Source of the DNA: Ramlibacter agri
Lineage (GTDB): Bacteria; Pseudomonadota; Gammaproteobacteria; Burkholderiales; Burkholderiaceae_C
Assembly: GCF_012927085.1 (NCBI RefSeq)
Contig: NZ_JABBFX010000002.1
Span: 1,210,195-1,274,194, forward strand
Length of the DNA: 64,000 bases
Direction: 5' to 3'
Shown: positions 45,973 to 57,100 of the stretch, one piece after another
Layout: the number at the start of each line of letters is the position of its first letter
How positions within the stretch are numbered: position 1 is the first letter of the stretch
Position numbers and translations under genes: made by a program
The notes under the pieces: model-generated
What the model was told of the DNA's origin: nothing
Databases searched by the model: none
The model's input: only the letters and a program-made list of their open reading frames with translations

Positions 45973-46081
45973 CTGCCGGACGCAAAAGACGCAAAGGTTC
46001 CGCAGAGGACGCAAAAAAATCATGGATGTTCTTTTGCGTCCTTTGCGTGCTTTCGCGCCCTTTGCGTCCGGAAGTCCGGCT
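45973..46081. repeat. Palindromic intergenic element 2 (GACGCAAA family)
   Basis: The element lies between the convergent ppc and AI-2E permease genes. The left arm has GCCGGACGCAAAAGACGCAAAGG and GGACGCAAAAAAA in tandem. The right arm mirrors it with TTTTGCGTCCTTTGCG units and ends in TTTGCGTCCGGAAGTCCGG. The right end is almost identical to elements at 10981 and 50560. Confidence 0.8.
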
Positions 46082-46089
46082 GTCCGCCT

Positions 46090-47238
46090 TCAGTCCCCCA
46101 GCAACTCCCCCACCGGCTTCAGGTGATCGACGCGGTCGCACACTGCCTTGATCGCCATCAGGATGGGGATGCCTAGCAGCAGCCCCCACACGCCCCACAG
46201 CCAGCCCCAGGCCAGCACGCCGATGAACACGGCCACCGCGTTCATGCTGTTGGCCTTGCTGGTGGCCCAGGGCACCAGCAGGTAGCCGACGATGACGGCG
46301 ATGACGGTGGCCACGCCGCCCACCAGCAAGGCGGAGCGCACGTCGCCGAATTGCAGGAAAGCCACCAGCGCCGCGCCGCCGCTGATGGCCACCGGGCCGA
46401 TGTAGGGCACCAGGTTCAGCACGCCTGCCGCCACGCCCCACACCGCCGCATGGTTCAGGCCCAGCAGCGCGAAGGCGATGCCCACGACCAGGCCCTTGCC
46501 CACGCTCGCCAGCAGCTGCACCAGCAGGTAGCGCTGCATCTGCCCGTTGATCTCGTCCAGCGCCTGCACGGTCAGCTTCTTTTCGGCCAGCCCGGGGCCG
46601 GCGATCTTCACCAGCTTGCGGCGGAAGGTGTCGCCCGAGACCAGCATGAAATAAGTGAGGAAGGTGACCAGCACCGCCTGCGCCAGGCCCGTCACCAGGC
46701 CCAGCGTGCCGCTCCAGAGGTACTCGCGCAGGTCGAAACGCGGCTTCTCCACGATGACGCGCGCCACGTTGCGCGGCGGCGGCGCGGCGCTGCCGCCGCC
46801 GGCTTCCTCGGCGGCCTTCTGCAGTTCGGCCGCGGCCTGCTGCACGGTGTCCAGCGGCGTGGCCTTGGCCGTCCGGCCGCTGGTGACGCTGTCCCGCAGC
46901 TTCCGCGCGGCCTGCGGCAGCGAGGCGATGAGGTCGCTGGCGTCGTCCGACAGCGAATAGGCCGTGCCGCCAGCGCCGCCCAGGATGGCGAGGATCAGCA
47001 CCGCCGCGCTCAGCGCGCGCGGCACCCGCCAGCGTTGCAGCCCGTCGACGATGGGCGACAGCGCATAGCTGAAGACGATGCCCAGCATCAACGGGATGAA
47101 GAACGCGCTGGCCCAGCGCAGCACGGCCAGGATGGCCAGCGCCGTCAGGACGACGAGCGCCGCATTGCGGACGTCCACCGGCATGTGCAGCAGCACGCGC
47201 GGCGGTTCGTCTTCGGTGGAATCAGGATCGGAACCCAA
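46090..47238 (-). CDS. AI-2E/PerM-family permease
   Basis: A 382-residue protein if the TTG at 47238 is used (GGGAG ten bases upstream), or 364 from the ATG at 47184, which lacks a ribosome site. It has seven to eight membrane segments with the family pattern: an N-terminal pair, a long periplasmic or cytosolic middle rich in charged residues, then GVAAGVLNLVPYIGPVA and WGLLLGIPILMAIKAVCD at the end. Members include TqsA (autoinducer-2 export) and Na+/H+ antiporter-like proteins, so the substrate is unknown. Confidence 0.85.
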   Translation of the reverse strand: MGSDPDSTEDEPPRVLLHMPVDVRNAALVVLTALAILAVLRWASAFFIPLMLGIVFSYALSPIVDGLQRWRVPRALSAAVLILAILGGAGGTAYSLSDDASDLIASLPQAARKLRDSVTSGRTAKATPLDTVQQAAAELQKAAEEAGGGSAAPPPRNVARVIVEKPRFDLREYLWSGTLGLVTGLAQAVLVTFLTYFMLVSGDTFRRKLVKIAGPGLAEKKLTVQALDEINGQMQRYLLVQLLASVGKGLVVGIAFALLGLNHAAVWGVAAGVLNLVPYIGPVAISGGAALVAFLQFGDVRSALLVGGVATVIAVIVGYLLVPWATSKANSMNAVAVFIGVLAWGWLWGVWGLLLGIPILMAIKAVCDRVDHLKPVGELLGD

Positions 47239-47269
47239 GCAGCAACAACTCCCGAGCCCCCGTTCCTCT

Positions 47270-48007
47270 CTAGCTGGCCAGCGCCTCCCGCACCGCACTG
47301 AGCTGCCGGCGCGAAACCGCCAGCGACTCCTCGATGCCGTTCAGGCGAACCGCCCAGCCCTCGCCCTCTTCGGGGTCGAAATGTTTTTCCAGGGCCCGCA
47401 CGGCGCGGCGTGACACCAGCGCATTGCGGTGGACCCGCAGGAACTGCGCGCCGTGGCGTTCCTCCAGGTCGCTGAGCGAACCGTCCAGAATATAGCTCCT
47501 GGCGGCCGTGCGCACGGTGATGTACTTCAATTCGGCCTTGAAATAGAGCACCTCCGTGACCGGCACCCGCTCGGTGCGCCCGCGGTCCTGGATCACCAGC
47601 ACTTCCTGTTCCTGCTCGTGGCCGCCGGCGCGGGCCTGCACGGTGCGTTCCACCTTGGCCAGGGCCGTCTGCAGCCTTTCCAGCCGGACCGGCTTGGTCA
47701 GGTAGTCCACCGCTTCCAGCTCGAAGGCGGCGACGGCGTGCTCCGCATAGGCGGTGACGAACACCACGGCCGGCGACTCCGGCAGCGAGCGCAGCACGCC
47801 GGCCAGGGCCAAGCCGTCGGCGCCGGGCATGTGGATGTCAAGCAACACTGTATCGAAGCTTTGCCGCCGCAGGTGCTCCATGGCCTGGGCCGCGTTGCCC
47901 GCCTCGGCGGCCACTTCGGCCGTCGGCGCCTTGCAGTCGGCCAGCAAGGTGCGCAGGCGAGACCGCGCCAGCGGCTCGTCATCGACCAGCAGCACTCTCA
48001 ATGCCAT
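47270..48007 (-). CDS. algR: LytTR-type response regulator (AlgR-like)
   Basis: A 245-residue regulator with a receiver domain (D57 phosphoacceptor in LLDIHMPGADG; K in LTKPVRLERL) and a C-terminal LytTR DNA-binding domain (about residues 135-240, with YFKAELKYITVRT and FLRVHRNALVSRR). AlgR of Pseudomonas controls alginate and type IV pili. The gene follows its kinase by 22 bases, and argH lies beyond, as around Pseudomonas algZ-algR. Targets here are unknown. Confidence 0.88.
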   Translation of the reverse strand: MALRVLLVDDEPLARSRLRTLLADCKAPTAEVAAEAGNAAQAMEHLRRQSFDTVLLDIHMPGADGLALAGVLRSLPESPAVVFVTAYAEHAVAAFELEAVDYLTKPVRLERLQTALAKVERTVQARAGGHEQEQEVLVIQDRGRTERVPVTEVLYFKAELKYITVRTAARSYILDGSLSDLEERHGAQFLRVHRNALVSRRAVRALEKHFDPEEGEGWAVRLNGIEESLAVSRRQLSAVREALAS

Positions 48008-48029
48008 GTTGCTTCCCCCTCTACCATGT

Positions 48030-49064
48030 TCATCCGGGTACTTCCATCCGCACCTGGTACAGCCCGTCGATCAGCGCCGTCTGGAACTGCGCCTGCACAT
48101 CGTGCATCAGCCGCAGGCGGTCGCGCACATTCCCCAGCGCCACGCCGTTCCCAGGCTTGCCCTGCCCCGCCGGCACCGTGTTCGTCACCTTGATGACGAC
48201 CATGCTGCCACGGCGCTGGGTCGTGACTTTGACCTGGGCCCCCGTCGGACTGGGCTCCACTCCGTGTTTGACCGCATTTTCCACTAACGGCTGCAGAAAC
48301 AAAGCAGGCACTTTGGCGCTGCCCGCCCGCGGGTCGATGGCCCACTCCACCTGCAGCCGGTCGCCGAAGCGGACCTGCTCGATGTCCAGGTAGCGGCGGG
48401 CGATGACGACCTCCTCCGCCAGGGTGACCGGGCCGCCCTGGTCCACCAGGGCGTGCCGGAACAGTTCGCTCAGGTCCTCCAGCAGCGTTTCGGCCTTGCG
48501 CGGGTCCTCGCGCACCAGCGCAATGGCGCTGTTCAGGCTGTTGAACAGGAAATGGGGACGGATGCGGGCCTGCAACTCCGCCAAACGGGCGGTCGTGTCC
48601 GCCGGCATGCGGCCCTTGGCCCGCAGCACCAGGGCGGCCACCATCACCGCCGACAGCAGCGCGCCCGTAGCGGCCGCGGCAAACCAGGGCAGCGGCTCCC
48701 GCGTGACCAGGACCAGCAGGGCGCAGCCGTACAGGCCCGAGATCGCGCCCAGGGCGACCCCGCACGCCTGCTGCGCCGGCGCCGCCAGGCGGGCCAGCAC
48801 CTTCTTCAGGCTGCAGGCGGCCACCAGCCAGCCCAGGGTGGCGGGCATCGCCGCGCCGCTCAGGAAGGCCATGCGTTCGACCCAGCCCACCAGGCCGCCG
48901 CCGCCGAACATGGCGCCCACGGCCATCACCGCCTCGACGAACAGCAAGGCGCGCAGCACCACCCCCAGCTGGCAGGCGTCGAACACCAGCACGGGCTCGG
49001 GCCGCAGGCGGGACGGCGGGCGGTTCAGTTCCTGGAAAGCCGATAATAGTTGCGAGTCGTTCAT
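48030..49064 (-). CDS. algZ: LytS/AlgZ-type sensor histidine kinase
   Basis: A 344-residue membrane kinase with four to six hydrophobic segments in the first 150 residues. The His_kinase domain has phosphoacceptor H171 in RPHFLFNSLNSAI, and an ATP-binding region with LFLQPLVENAVKHG and GVALGNVRDRL follows. The ATG at 49064 (MNDSQLL) is chosen over a GTG at 49106. It is paired with the LytTR regulator downstream and diverges from argH. Confidence 0.88.
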   Translation of the reverse strand: MNDSQLLSAFQELNRPPSRLRPEPVLVFDACQLGVVLRALLFVEAVMAVGAMFGGGGLVGWVERMAFLSGAAMPATLGWLVAACSLKKVLARLAAPAQQACGVALGAISGLYGCALLVLVTREPLPWFAAAATGALLSAVMVAALVLRAKGRMPADTTARLAELQARIRPHFLFNSLNSAIALVREDPRKAETLLEDLSELFRHALVDQGGPVTLAEEVVIARRYLDIEQVRFGDRLQVEWAIDPRAGSAKVPALFLQPLVENAVKHGVEPSPTGAQVKVTTQRRGSMVVIKVTNTVPAGQGKPGNGVALGNVRDRLRLMHDVQAQFQTALIDGLYQVRMEVPG

Positions 49065-49144
49065 CTGGCCGGGGGCTAGGTTTTCCCGGATTATGGTGAA
49101 CGCCACCCGTCTTCCCGCAAATTCCCGGCCTTTCCCCAGCCCCT

Positions 49145-50542
<1,398 letters not shown>

Positions 50543-50559
50543 CCCGTTCAAAAAAGGCG

Positions 50560-50678
50560 GACTGCCGGACGCAGAGGGCGCAAAAGTACGCAAAAGCTCG
50601 CAAAAGAAGCCCAATCCAATTGGATGTCCTTTTGCGATTTTTGCGAAACCTTTGCGCCCTTTGCGTCCGGAAGTTCAG
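50560..50678. repeat. Palindromic intergenic element 3 (GACGCAAA family)
   Basis: The element lies between the convergent argH and MBL-fold genes. The left arm is GCCGGACGCAGAGGGCGCAAAAG with further CGCAAAAG units; the centre is CCAATCCAATTGG; the right arm has TTTTGCG units and ends TTTGCGCCCTTTGCGTCCGGAAGT. It is a relative of the elements at 10981 and 45973. Confidence 0.8.
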
Positions 50679-50681
50679 TCT

Positions 50682-51515
50682 TCACGCCACGCGCAACTGC
50701 GGCTGCAGCTTCCTGGTGACCGCGTCGATGCGCGCCGTCGGCAGCTGGTAGGCGCGGTCGTCGAACAGGTCGATGCCGCACATCAGCGTCTCGACCCAGT
50801 CGTAGAAGTCGGCGATGGCCTGCTTGCCCTCGATCGGCGCGCCGTGCTGCGGCACGATCATCTTCACGTCCAATTGGCGCGCCATGCGCGCCCACAGGCG
50901 CAGCACCTTGTTCGACACCATGTAGCGCCGGTGGAAGCCCTCCATGCGCGGGATGTGCGGGCGCAGGTCGCGCACCGCCGTGCGCGCCTCCTCGCCGCTG
51001 GTCATCGACACGCCCAGGTCGCCCGTGAAGAGGATACGACTGACCGGGTCGTAGAACTGGAAGTTGCCCTCCGAGTGCAGGAAGTGCGCGGGCACCATCA
51101 GCAGTTCGCTGCGGCCCAGGGGCAGGCGGCCACCGGCATCGGGCACGCCGATCACGCGGTTCTCCGTCTTGCCGACCTTGGTGAAGTGCGGCGCGAAGCG
51201 CTCCCAGATGCGCGAGATCACCAGCTGCGCCTTGGTCGAAGTGAGCCAGCGATCCAGCGACGCGATGATGTCCGGGTCGGCGTGCGAGGCCAGCAGGTAG
51301 CTCAGGTTCTGCGGCGGGAACCAGCGCGAGAGCGCCAGGAACAGTTCGTTGAAGGCGAGGTTGCCACCCGGGTCGAGGATGGCGCCCACGCCGTGGTCGA
51401 CGATCAGGAACTGGTTGGCCTGCACGGCCTGCCCGTCCTCGTCCACCAGGTCGGTGAACATGAGGCAGGCGTGGTGGTCATTGCGGAAAAGTTCGATGGG
51501 CGACATGGGGAGCAT
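50682..51515 (-). CDS. Metallo-beta-lactamase-fold protein with ODP/flavodiiron-like metal motif
   Basis: A 277-residue protein without signal peptide. The metal motif is H78-A-D80-P-D82 (LLASHADPDII), close to the H-x-E/D-x-D of diiron flavodiiron cores and of oxygen-binding diiron proteins, not the H-x-H-x-D-H of zinc lactamases. VPAHFLHSEGNFQFYD, LFTGDLG and VPQHGAP supply further likely ligands. No flavodoxin domain is attached. A diiron site sensing or reducing O2 or NO is a reasonable guess. The start may be 51515 or 51506. It lies 43 bases after the DUF11 operon. Confidence 0.75.
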   Translation of the reverse strand: MLPMSPIELFRNDHHACLMFTDLVDEDGQAVQANQFLIVDHGVGAILDPGGNLAFNELFLALSRWFPPQNLSYLLASHADPDIIASLDRWLTSTKAQLVISRIWERFAPHFTKVGKTENRVIGVPDAGGRLPLGRSELLMVPAHFLHSEGNFQFYDPVSRILFTGDLGVSMTSGEEARTAVRDLRPHIPRMEGFHRRYMVSNKVLRLWARMARQLDVKMIVPQHGAPIEGKQAIADFYDWVETLMCGIDLFDDRAYQLPTARIDAVTRKLQPQLRVA

Positions 51516-51558
51516 TAGTCCCCATTTCGCCCCTGCCCGCGTTGACACGCGTCAAGCG

Positions 51559-54105
51559 CTACTCGGTCAGCTTGACGTTGTAGGTCACCACCAGCGACAG
51601 CCCCGGGTTCAGCGTGCCGGTGAAGGTCCATTGCAGGCTGCCGGCGTTGCCGGCCGCGGGCTGCGTGGCGATGGTGCAGCCGGTGATGCCGCTCGGGAAG
51701 GCGCCCGGGCAGACCGTTGAAACGAAGGTGGTGAAGGCCGGGGTCGCGTCGTTGATCACCAGCGTGGACACCGGGTAGGCGCTGAGGTTCTGCGCGGTCA
51801 GCGTGTACTGCAGCACCTCGCCGGGGCTGGCGCTGACCGACGTGGAGCCGCTGCCGCCGCGCGTGACGTTGCTCACCATCTTCTTCAGCGACAGCGCGGA
51901 CGGCTCGCCGCCGGTGGTGGTGTCCGTCACCGTCAGCACGGAGGTCAGTGCCGGCGACGAGCCCGTGTAGACGAAGTTCGCCGTGATCGTCGCCGTGTTC
52001 AGGGCGCCGTAGGCGATGCCCGAAGGCACGAACTGCTTCAGCACCAGGCAGACCTGCTGTCCCGCCGTCATCGTGATGGCGCTGGTCACGACGATCTCGG
52101 TCGACTCCAGTGCGCCGCTGCAGTTGGCGTCCTGGTACAGCACCGTGCTCCACACCGTCCCCGCGGGGCTGGGCGCGTTCGTCACGGTGAAGGTGGCCTG
52201 GCCGCCGCTGCCGGCCTGGAAGGTGTGCGCGTAGAAGACGACGGTGCCGGGCTGGGCGGTCTGCGCGCCGTTGGGCGCGAAGCTTTCCGGCGGCACCATG
52301 CCGAAGGCGACGCCGGTGTACGAGCTGCCGGCCACCGGCGTGTAGGTCAGTTTCGGGCGCGCGTAGCTGCCGCCCGTGGTGCCGACGTTGCCGCCGGAGT
52401 TCTGGTAGTTCGTCAGCACCGTCGGCGTGAGCGTCAGCGCCGCGGTGATGGTGGACGGCACCCACAGCGTGAAGCTGCCGTCGCCCGCGGTGCTCGTGGT
52501 CGCCACGGTCGTCGCTCCGTTGGCCAGGGTCACCGTGACGCTGGCGAGGCCGGGTTCGGTGCCGTCCTTCGTGCCGTTGTTCGCGTTCCCGGAGCCGACG
52601 CCCGTGTCCGCGAACACGGTGCCGGTGAGTTTCGAACCGTTGTAGACGCCGAACACCTGCGGCGGCGGCGCCGGCGACCCGGCCGCCACGTTCACCTGCA
52701 ACAGCCCGCTCGCGTTCTGCATCCCCAGCCAGCCCGTGGGAAGCGTGGGCGTGATGTCGGTCAGCGTGGAGTTGTTGTCCAGGATCACGCAGTACGTGCC
52801 CTGTGGCAGGTTGGGCAGCGTGTAGGCGCCGGTGGTCGCGTCCACGGCCACCGCGTTCAGCGCCGGGTTCGTGCAGGCGCCGCCCGAGACCTGCGCCACC
52901 TTCGCGTAGAAGCCCGTCACGCCCGGCCCGGCTTCGGCGCCGTCCTGCGCGCCGTTGTGGTTCGCGTCGGAATAGACCGTTCCGGTGATCGTGTTGAAGA
53001 TCGGCGTGTTGGTGAAGGTACACAACACCGCGTCGCCGTAGGCGAGGCTGTTGAAGGTGTACGAGCCGCTGCTGCTGCTGATCGCCAGGTTCGTCGGCAT
53101 CGTGGTGGCCGAGCCGGAGTTCGAGTTGGTACAGGTCAGCGTCGTCGTGTAGTTCGCCAGGGTGCCTACGCTCCCCGGCGCCATGGCCTGTGAGACGACG
53201 AATGGATAACTGGCGGCCACCGTGGGGACCGTGGCCGCCGCGAAGCCGGATGTCGCGGTGCCGGTGGTGGTGCCGGTCGCCAGCTTGGTGCCGGTGGTGG
53301 TGCCCAGCGAGTAGACGAACTGGTCGGCCGCGTTGTAGCGCTGGTTGGTGATCTGCGAGACCGCCGAGATCGACGCATAGCGCAGGCCCACGATCACGCC
53401 CTGCAGGCCGCTGGCCTTCATGGTGGCGGTGACCTGCGTCGGGTTGGTGTCGGTGCGGAAGACGTAGCTGCCCACCGTGCCGGCGACGCCGGTTTCGCTG
53501 ACGGTCTTGCTGTTGAGCCCGGACACCGTGGGATAGGTCGTGCCGCCATTCGCGATCTGCGCCACCTGCGACCAGTTGCCGCCGTTGGTGGTGAACGAAA
53601 GCGTCTCGCCTGCGTTGGTGGACTCGCCGTCGCCGACGATGATCGAGTAGTTGGCGGAGCCGCCCGTGGGCGGCGTCACCGTGATGTTGCGGATCGTGAA
53701 CGTCACGGTGCTGCCGTCGGTGCCCGTGTACAGGATCGGCTTGTTCGGGATGCCGTTGAAGGCGACGTTGCCGAAGGCCGAGCCGGTCCAGGACGGGACC
53801 GCCGTGGGGATCAGCGCGGTGTTGGCGTTGGTGCCCGAGAACGTGGTGACCCTCAGGTTCATGCTCACGTTCGTGCCGTCCGGCAGGCCGAAGCTGAAGG
53901 TCTGGCCGGCGGTGGTGCGGGCCGTCGTGTCGACGTAGGTCGAGAAGTCCAGCCAGCAGTAGGTGCGGAAATCGGCAGGCGCCGTGCCTTGCGTGGTCGC
54001 CGGCGCGCAGCTCGCGGCCAGCGCCGTGCCGGGGACCGCGGCGGCGAGCAGCCACCCAGCCACGCAGGCGAACAGGAAGCGCCGCCAGAGAGCCAGCAGG
54101 CGCAT
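51559..54105 (-). CDS. Exported DUF11/SdrD-B-like surface protein (848 aa)
   Basis: A signal peptide (FLFACVAGWLLAAAVPGTALAA, ending near residue 31) precedes a 200-residue beta-rich domain and SdrD-B-like modules with calcium-loop motifs (SDANHNGAQDGAEAG, then ADTGVGSGNANNGTKDG in the next). Near the C-terminus are DUF11-type domains (LSLKKMVSNVTRG, VLQYTLTAQNLS, NDATPAFTTF). It is rich in T, S, G and A, with few cysteines. No LPXTG, autotransporter or barrel signal is seen, so anchoring is unclear. The ATG shares its A with the upstream stop (TGATG). The cargo or adhesin role is inference. Confidence 0.7.
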   Translation of the reverse strand: MRLLALWRRFLFACVAGWLLAAAVPGTALAASCAPATTQGTAPADFRTYCWLDFSTYVDTTARTTAGQTFSFGLPDGTNVSMNLRVTTFSGTNANTALIPTAVPSWTGSAFGNVAFNGIPNKPILYTGTDGSTVTFTIRNITVTPPTGGSANYSIIVGDGESTNAGETLSFTTNGGNWSQVAQIANGGTTYPTVSGLNSKTVSETGVAGTVGSYVFRTDTNPTQVTATMKASGLQGVIVGLRYASISAVSQITNQRYNAADQFVYSLGTTTGTKLATGTTTGTATSGFAAATVPTVAASYPFVVSQAMAPGSVGTLANYTTTLTCTNSNSGSATTMPTNLAISSSSGSYTFNSLAYGDAVLCTFTNTPIFNTITGTVYSDANHNGAQDGAEAGPGVTGFYAKVAQVSGGACTNPALNAVAVDATTGAYTLPNLPQGTYCVILDNNSTLTDITPTLPTGWLGMQNASGLLQVNVAAGSPAPPPQVFGVYNGSKLTGTVFADTGVGSGNANNGTKDGTEPGLASVTVTLANGATTVATTSTAGDGSFTLWVPSTITAALTLTPTVLTNYQNSGGNVGTTGGSYARPKLTYTPVAGSSYTGVAFGMVPPESFAPNGAQTAQPGTVVFYAHTFQAGSGGQATFTVTNAPSPAGTVWSTVLYQDANCSGALESTEIVVTSAITMTAGQQVCLVLKQFVPSGIAYGALNTATITANFVYTGSSPALTSVLTVTDTTTGGEPSALSLKKMVSNVTRGGSGSTSVSASPGEVLQYTLTAQNLSAYPVSTLVINDATPAFTTFVSTVCPGAFPSGITGCTIATQPAAGNAGSLQWTFTGTLNPGLSLVVTYNVKLTE

Positions 54106-57100
54106 CAAGACTTGCCTCCCGCCGCCGGCTGCGCCTTGGGCGAGGCGTCGGCATCGTTCTGGAGCAGCGTCTCGTCGAACTTGAAGCGCATGCGCAGGTA
54201 AGCGCCCTTCTGCGTCGTGGCGTCACCGGCGAGGTCGCGCGCCGAGAAGCCCATGATGTTGTAGCCGGCGGACAGCCACAGGTTCTTCCACACCAGGTAG
54301 CCGATCTCCAGGCCGATGGCGGATTCGCGGACGTCGTTGCCCCACATGGTGTAGGCCTGCACGCCGAAGTCCCAGCGCTCGTTCAGGTCCCAGACCGAGC
54401 GCGCGCCCACCAGCTGCGTGAAGGACTTGCTGTCCAGGCCGCTGGCGCGGTCGCGGGCCAGCTTGGCCGCGTAGCGGCCGTTCACCACCCAGTCGCGGCG
54501 CGGCTGCACGTTCAGGTGCGTCGACAGGATCCAGGCGCCCTGGTCGGTGGCATGCACCGCCGTGGTGTCGTGGTCGCGGTCGTACTCGACACGCGCCAGG
54601 GCGTTCCAGGTGTCGTCGTCGACGGGGCGGTAGGCCACGCCGGACTGCGCCTTCACGATGGTCCGCTCACCGCTGCTGCTGGTGGTGCCGATATTGGTCT
54701 GGTCGTTATAGAGGAAACGGTTCAACAGGGTCCACTCCCGGTCGAGCCGGTTCACCACGGCGCCTCCCAGGAGCCAGCTGCGCGAACTGGCCGACATCTG
54801 CCACTGCGCCTGACTGGAAGCCTTCCAGTCGGCGGCCGCAGTGTATTCGACGCCGAGGGACACCGCGCTGGACTCGTCGGTGGTCGGGCCGGTGATCGGC
54901 TTGATCCGCTGCAGCGCCGCAGTCACGTTCATGCCTTCAGCCACCCGCACCGTGTTGCGCAAGCCGAGCGCCGCCTCGCTGGTGCGGCCGTCGATGGCGT
55001 CGCCCATGCGGTATTCGTTGAACACCTGCGTGTTGCCCGGCAGCGTGGTCGTGACGCCGGCCACCGTGGTGTAGCGCGAAACTTCCGCGTTCAGCGTGTA
55101 CGGGCCGTTCAGGCTGTTGATGAAGTCGTGCCGGGCGTACAGCTTGGTGGCGGGGTTCAGCTGGTAATTGGCGCCGACGCCGGTCTCGCGGCCGCCGCTG
55201 CCGTCGATGGCCTGCTCCGCCAGCGCGTAGACGTCCGCCGAGGGCACGCCCGGCACCGGCACCGTCAGCTTGACGCGCGCGCTGGTGTAGCCCGTTTCCG
55301 CCGTGGAAGTCGAGGTCGCCGCGGTGGAGGTCGTGGCGGTCAGCGACTCGGTGCCCGGGGCGGCGACCGAGGTGCCGGTGGCCGCTGCGTTGGCCTTGCT
55401 GTAACGCACGCCGACCTCGATGCGCGCGTTGCCGGGCAGGCTGCGCTCCAGCCGCAGTTCGGCGCCGGTCTGCTCCGCGCCGGTCAGGCTGTTGGTGGTG
55501 CGCAGCGCCTCGCCGACGACGCGCGTGGCGGGATCGATGACGTAGCCCGCCTTCGCGCCGTACTGGGACTGGCCGGCCGATTGCGGGCTGTTCGGGTTGT
55601 AGAAGCCGCCGTCGGTATGCGCGCCCCAGACCCGCGCCTGCACTTCCGTGCCTTCGTGGCGGAACTCGAAGCGCTCGCCCTTGCCGTCGCCCTGCAGGTC
55701 GGTGCGGCTGCGCGCGGCTTCGGCCGTCAGCACGGTCTTCTCGCCCAGCTTGCTGGTCAGGGTCAGGCCCTGCAGGCGCTGGCGGTTGGCCGGGTCCTCG
55801 TCGGCGACGACGACCGCGCCCACCGTCGTGCCGGGCAGGACCTGCACGTTGGCCTCGACGCCCGCCACGTCGTGCTTCGGGCCGCCGTTGTCCACGTCGT
55901 AGCTCACGCGCACGAACACCGGGTTCAGGTCGGCGTCGACGCTGGGCACCGCGTCCTTCAGCAGCAGCAGCCCCGTCAGGGGCTCGATGCTGTAGTCGGT
56001 GAAGGCTGTGAGCGCCGTGTCCTTCAGCACCAGCGCGGGCTGGTCACGGCTGCGGATGATCACGTGCACCTGTTCGCTGTTGACGACGCCGTTGGCGTTC
56101 AGCTGGAACGGGCCCGAGGTGCCGTTGCCGCGGAACTCCTGCACCACCTGGGTCGCGCCGGTGCGGCTGCCGAAAGCCTCGACGCCCACCGTGCCGTTGC
56201 TCCAGCGGCCCTTGGCGCCGCTCAGGGAGCGCGAGTACTGCGTCAGCTGGCGCGCGGTGTTCTCGCTCTGGGACGTGAAGTCGCCCAGCAGCGCGAAGTT
56301 GGTGCCGTTCTGCAGCAGCACGTACAGCTTGCCGGTGGACTGGCCGTCGAAACCGCGCGCGGACGAATCGCCATAGACCGGATAGAACTGGTTCGGCTGG
56401 ATGTCGCGCAGCAGCCGGGTATCGGACGGCTTGTCCGAGTCATAGGCGACGGTCAGCAGGCTGGAGCCGAGCACCTTGCCCTTGAGGAACATGGCGGCGC
56501 GCGCGCCCGCTTGGCCCTTGCCGTTGTCGAAGCTGTGCGAGGCGCTCTGGATCTCGCGCTCGAACACGTCGCCGCTGCTGGCGGGCTGCAGCGCCGCGGG
56601 GTTCAGGTTGCGCAGGTTGATGGTGCCTTCGACGACACCGGCGGCGATCATCGGGCGCAGCAGCGGCACGAATTCGACTTCGGCGGTGGACTTGACCATG
56701 CCGGCCTGCACCGTCAGCGTCACCTTGCCCGGCTGGGCCGGCGGTACCAGCAGGTAGCGGCCGCTGCCGCCTTCCAGCAGCACCTGGGTGCCGGCCTGGG
56801 TCGGGTTGACGTCGGCCACCTGCCATTCACCGGCGCTGGCCAGGAGCGTGACTTCGGCGCGCGCCGTCGCCGGCAGGCCGGCGGCGTCCTCCAGCGCGAT
56901 CGCCACGGCGATCGGCGTGTTGGGATCGGCCACCGGCTGCTTCGGCACGTCGATGCGCACCGTGGCCAGCGGGCCCGGGGCGAGCACGGTGACCTGTGCC
57001 TTGCCGCGCACGTTGCCGAACGGGTCCTTCACCTGCACTTCCAGCGTGTTGCGGCCGGGATGGAGGTCGACGCCGATGTATTCCCAGCCGGTGACCTTGT

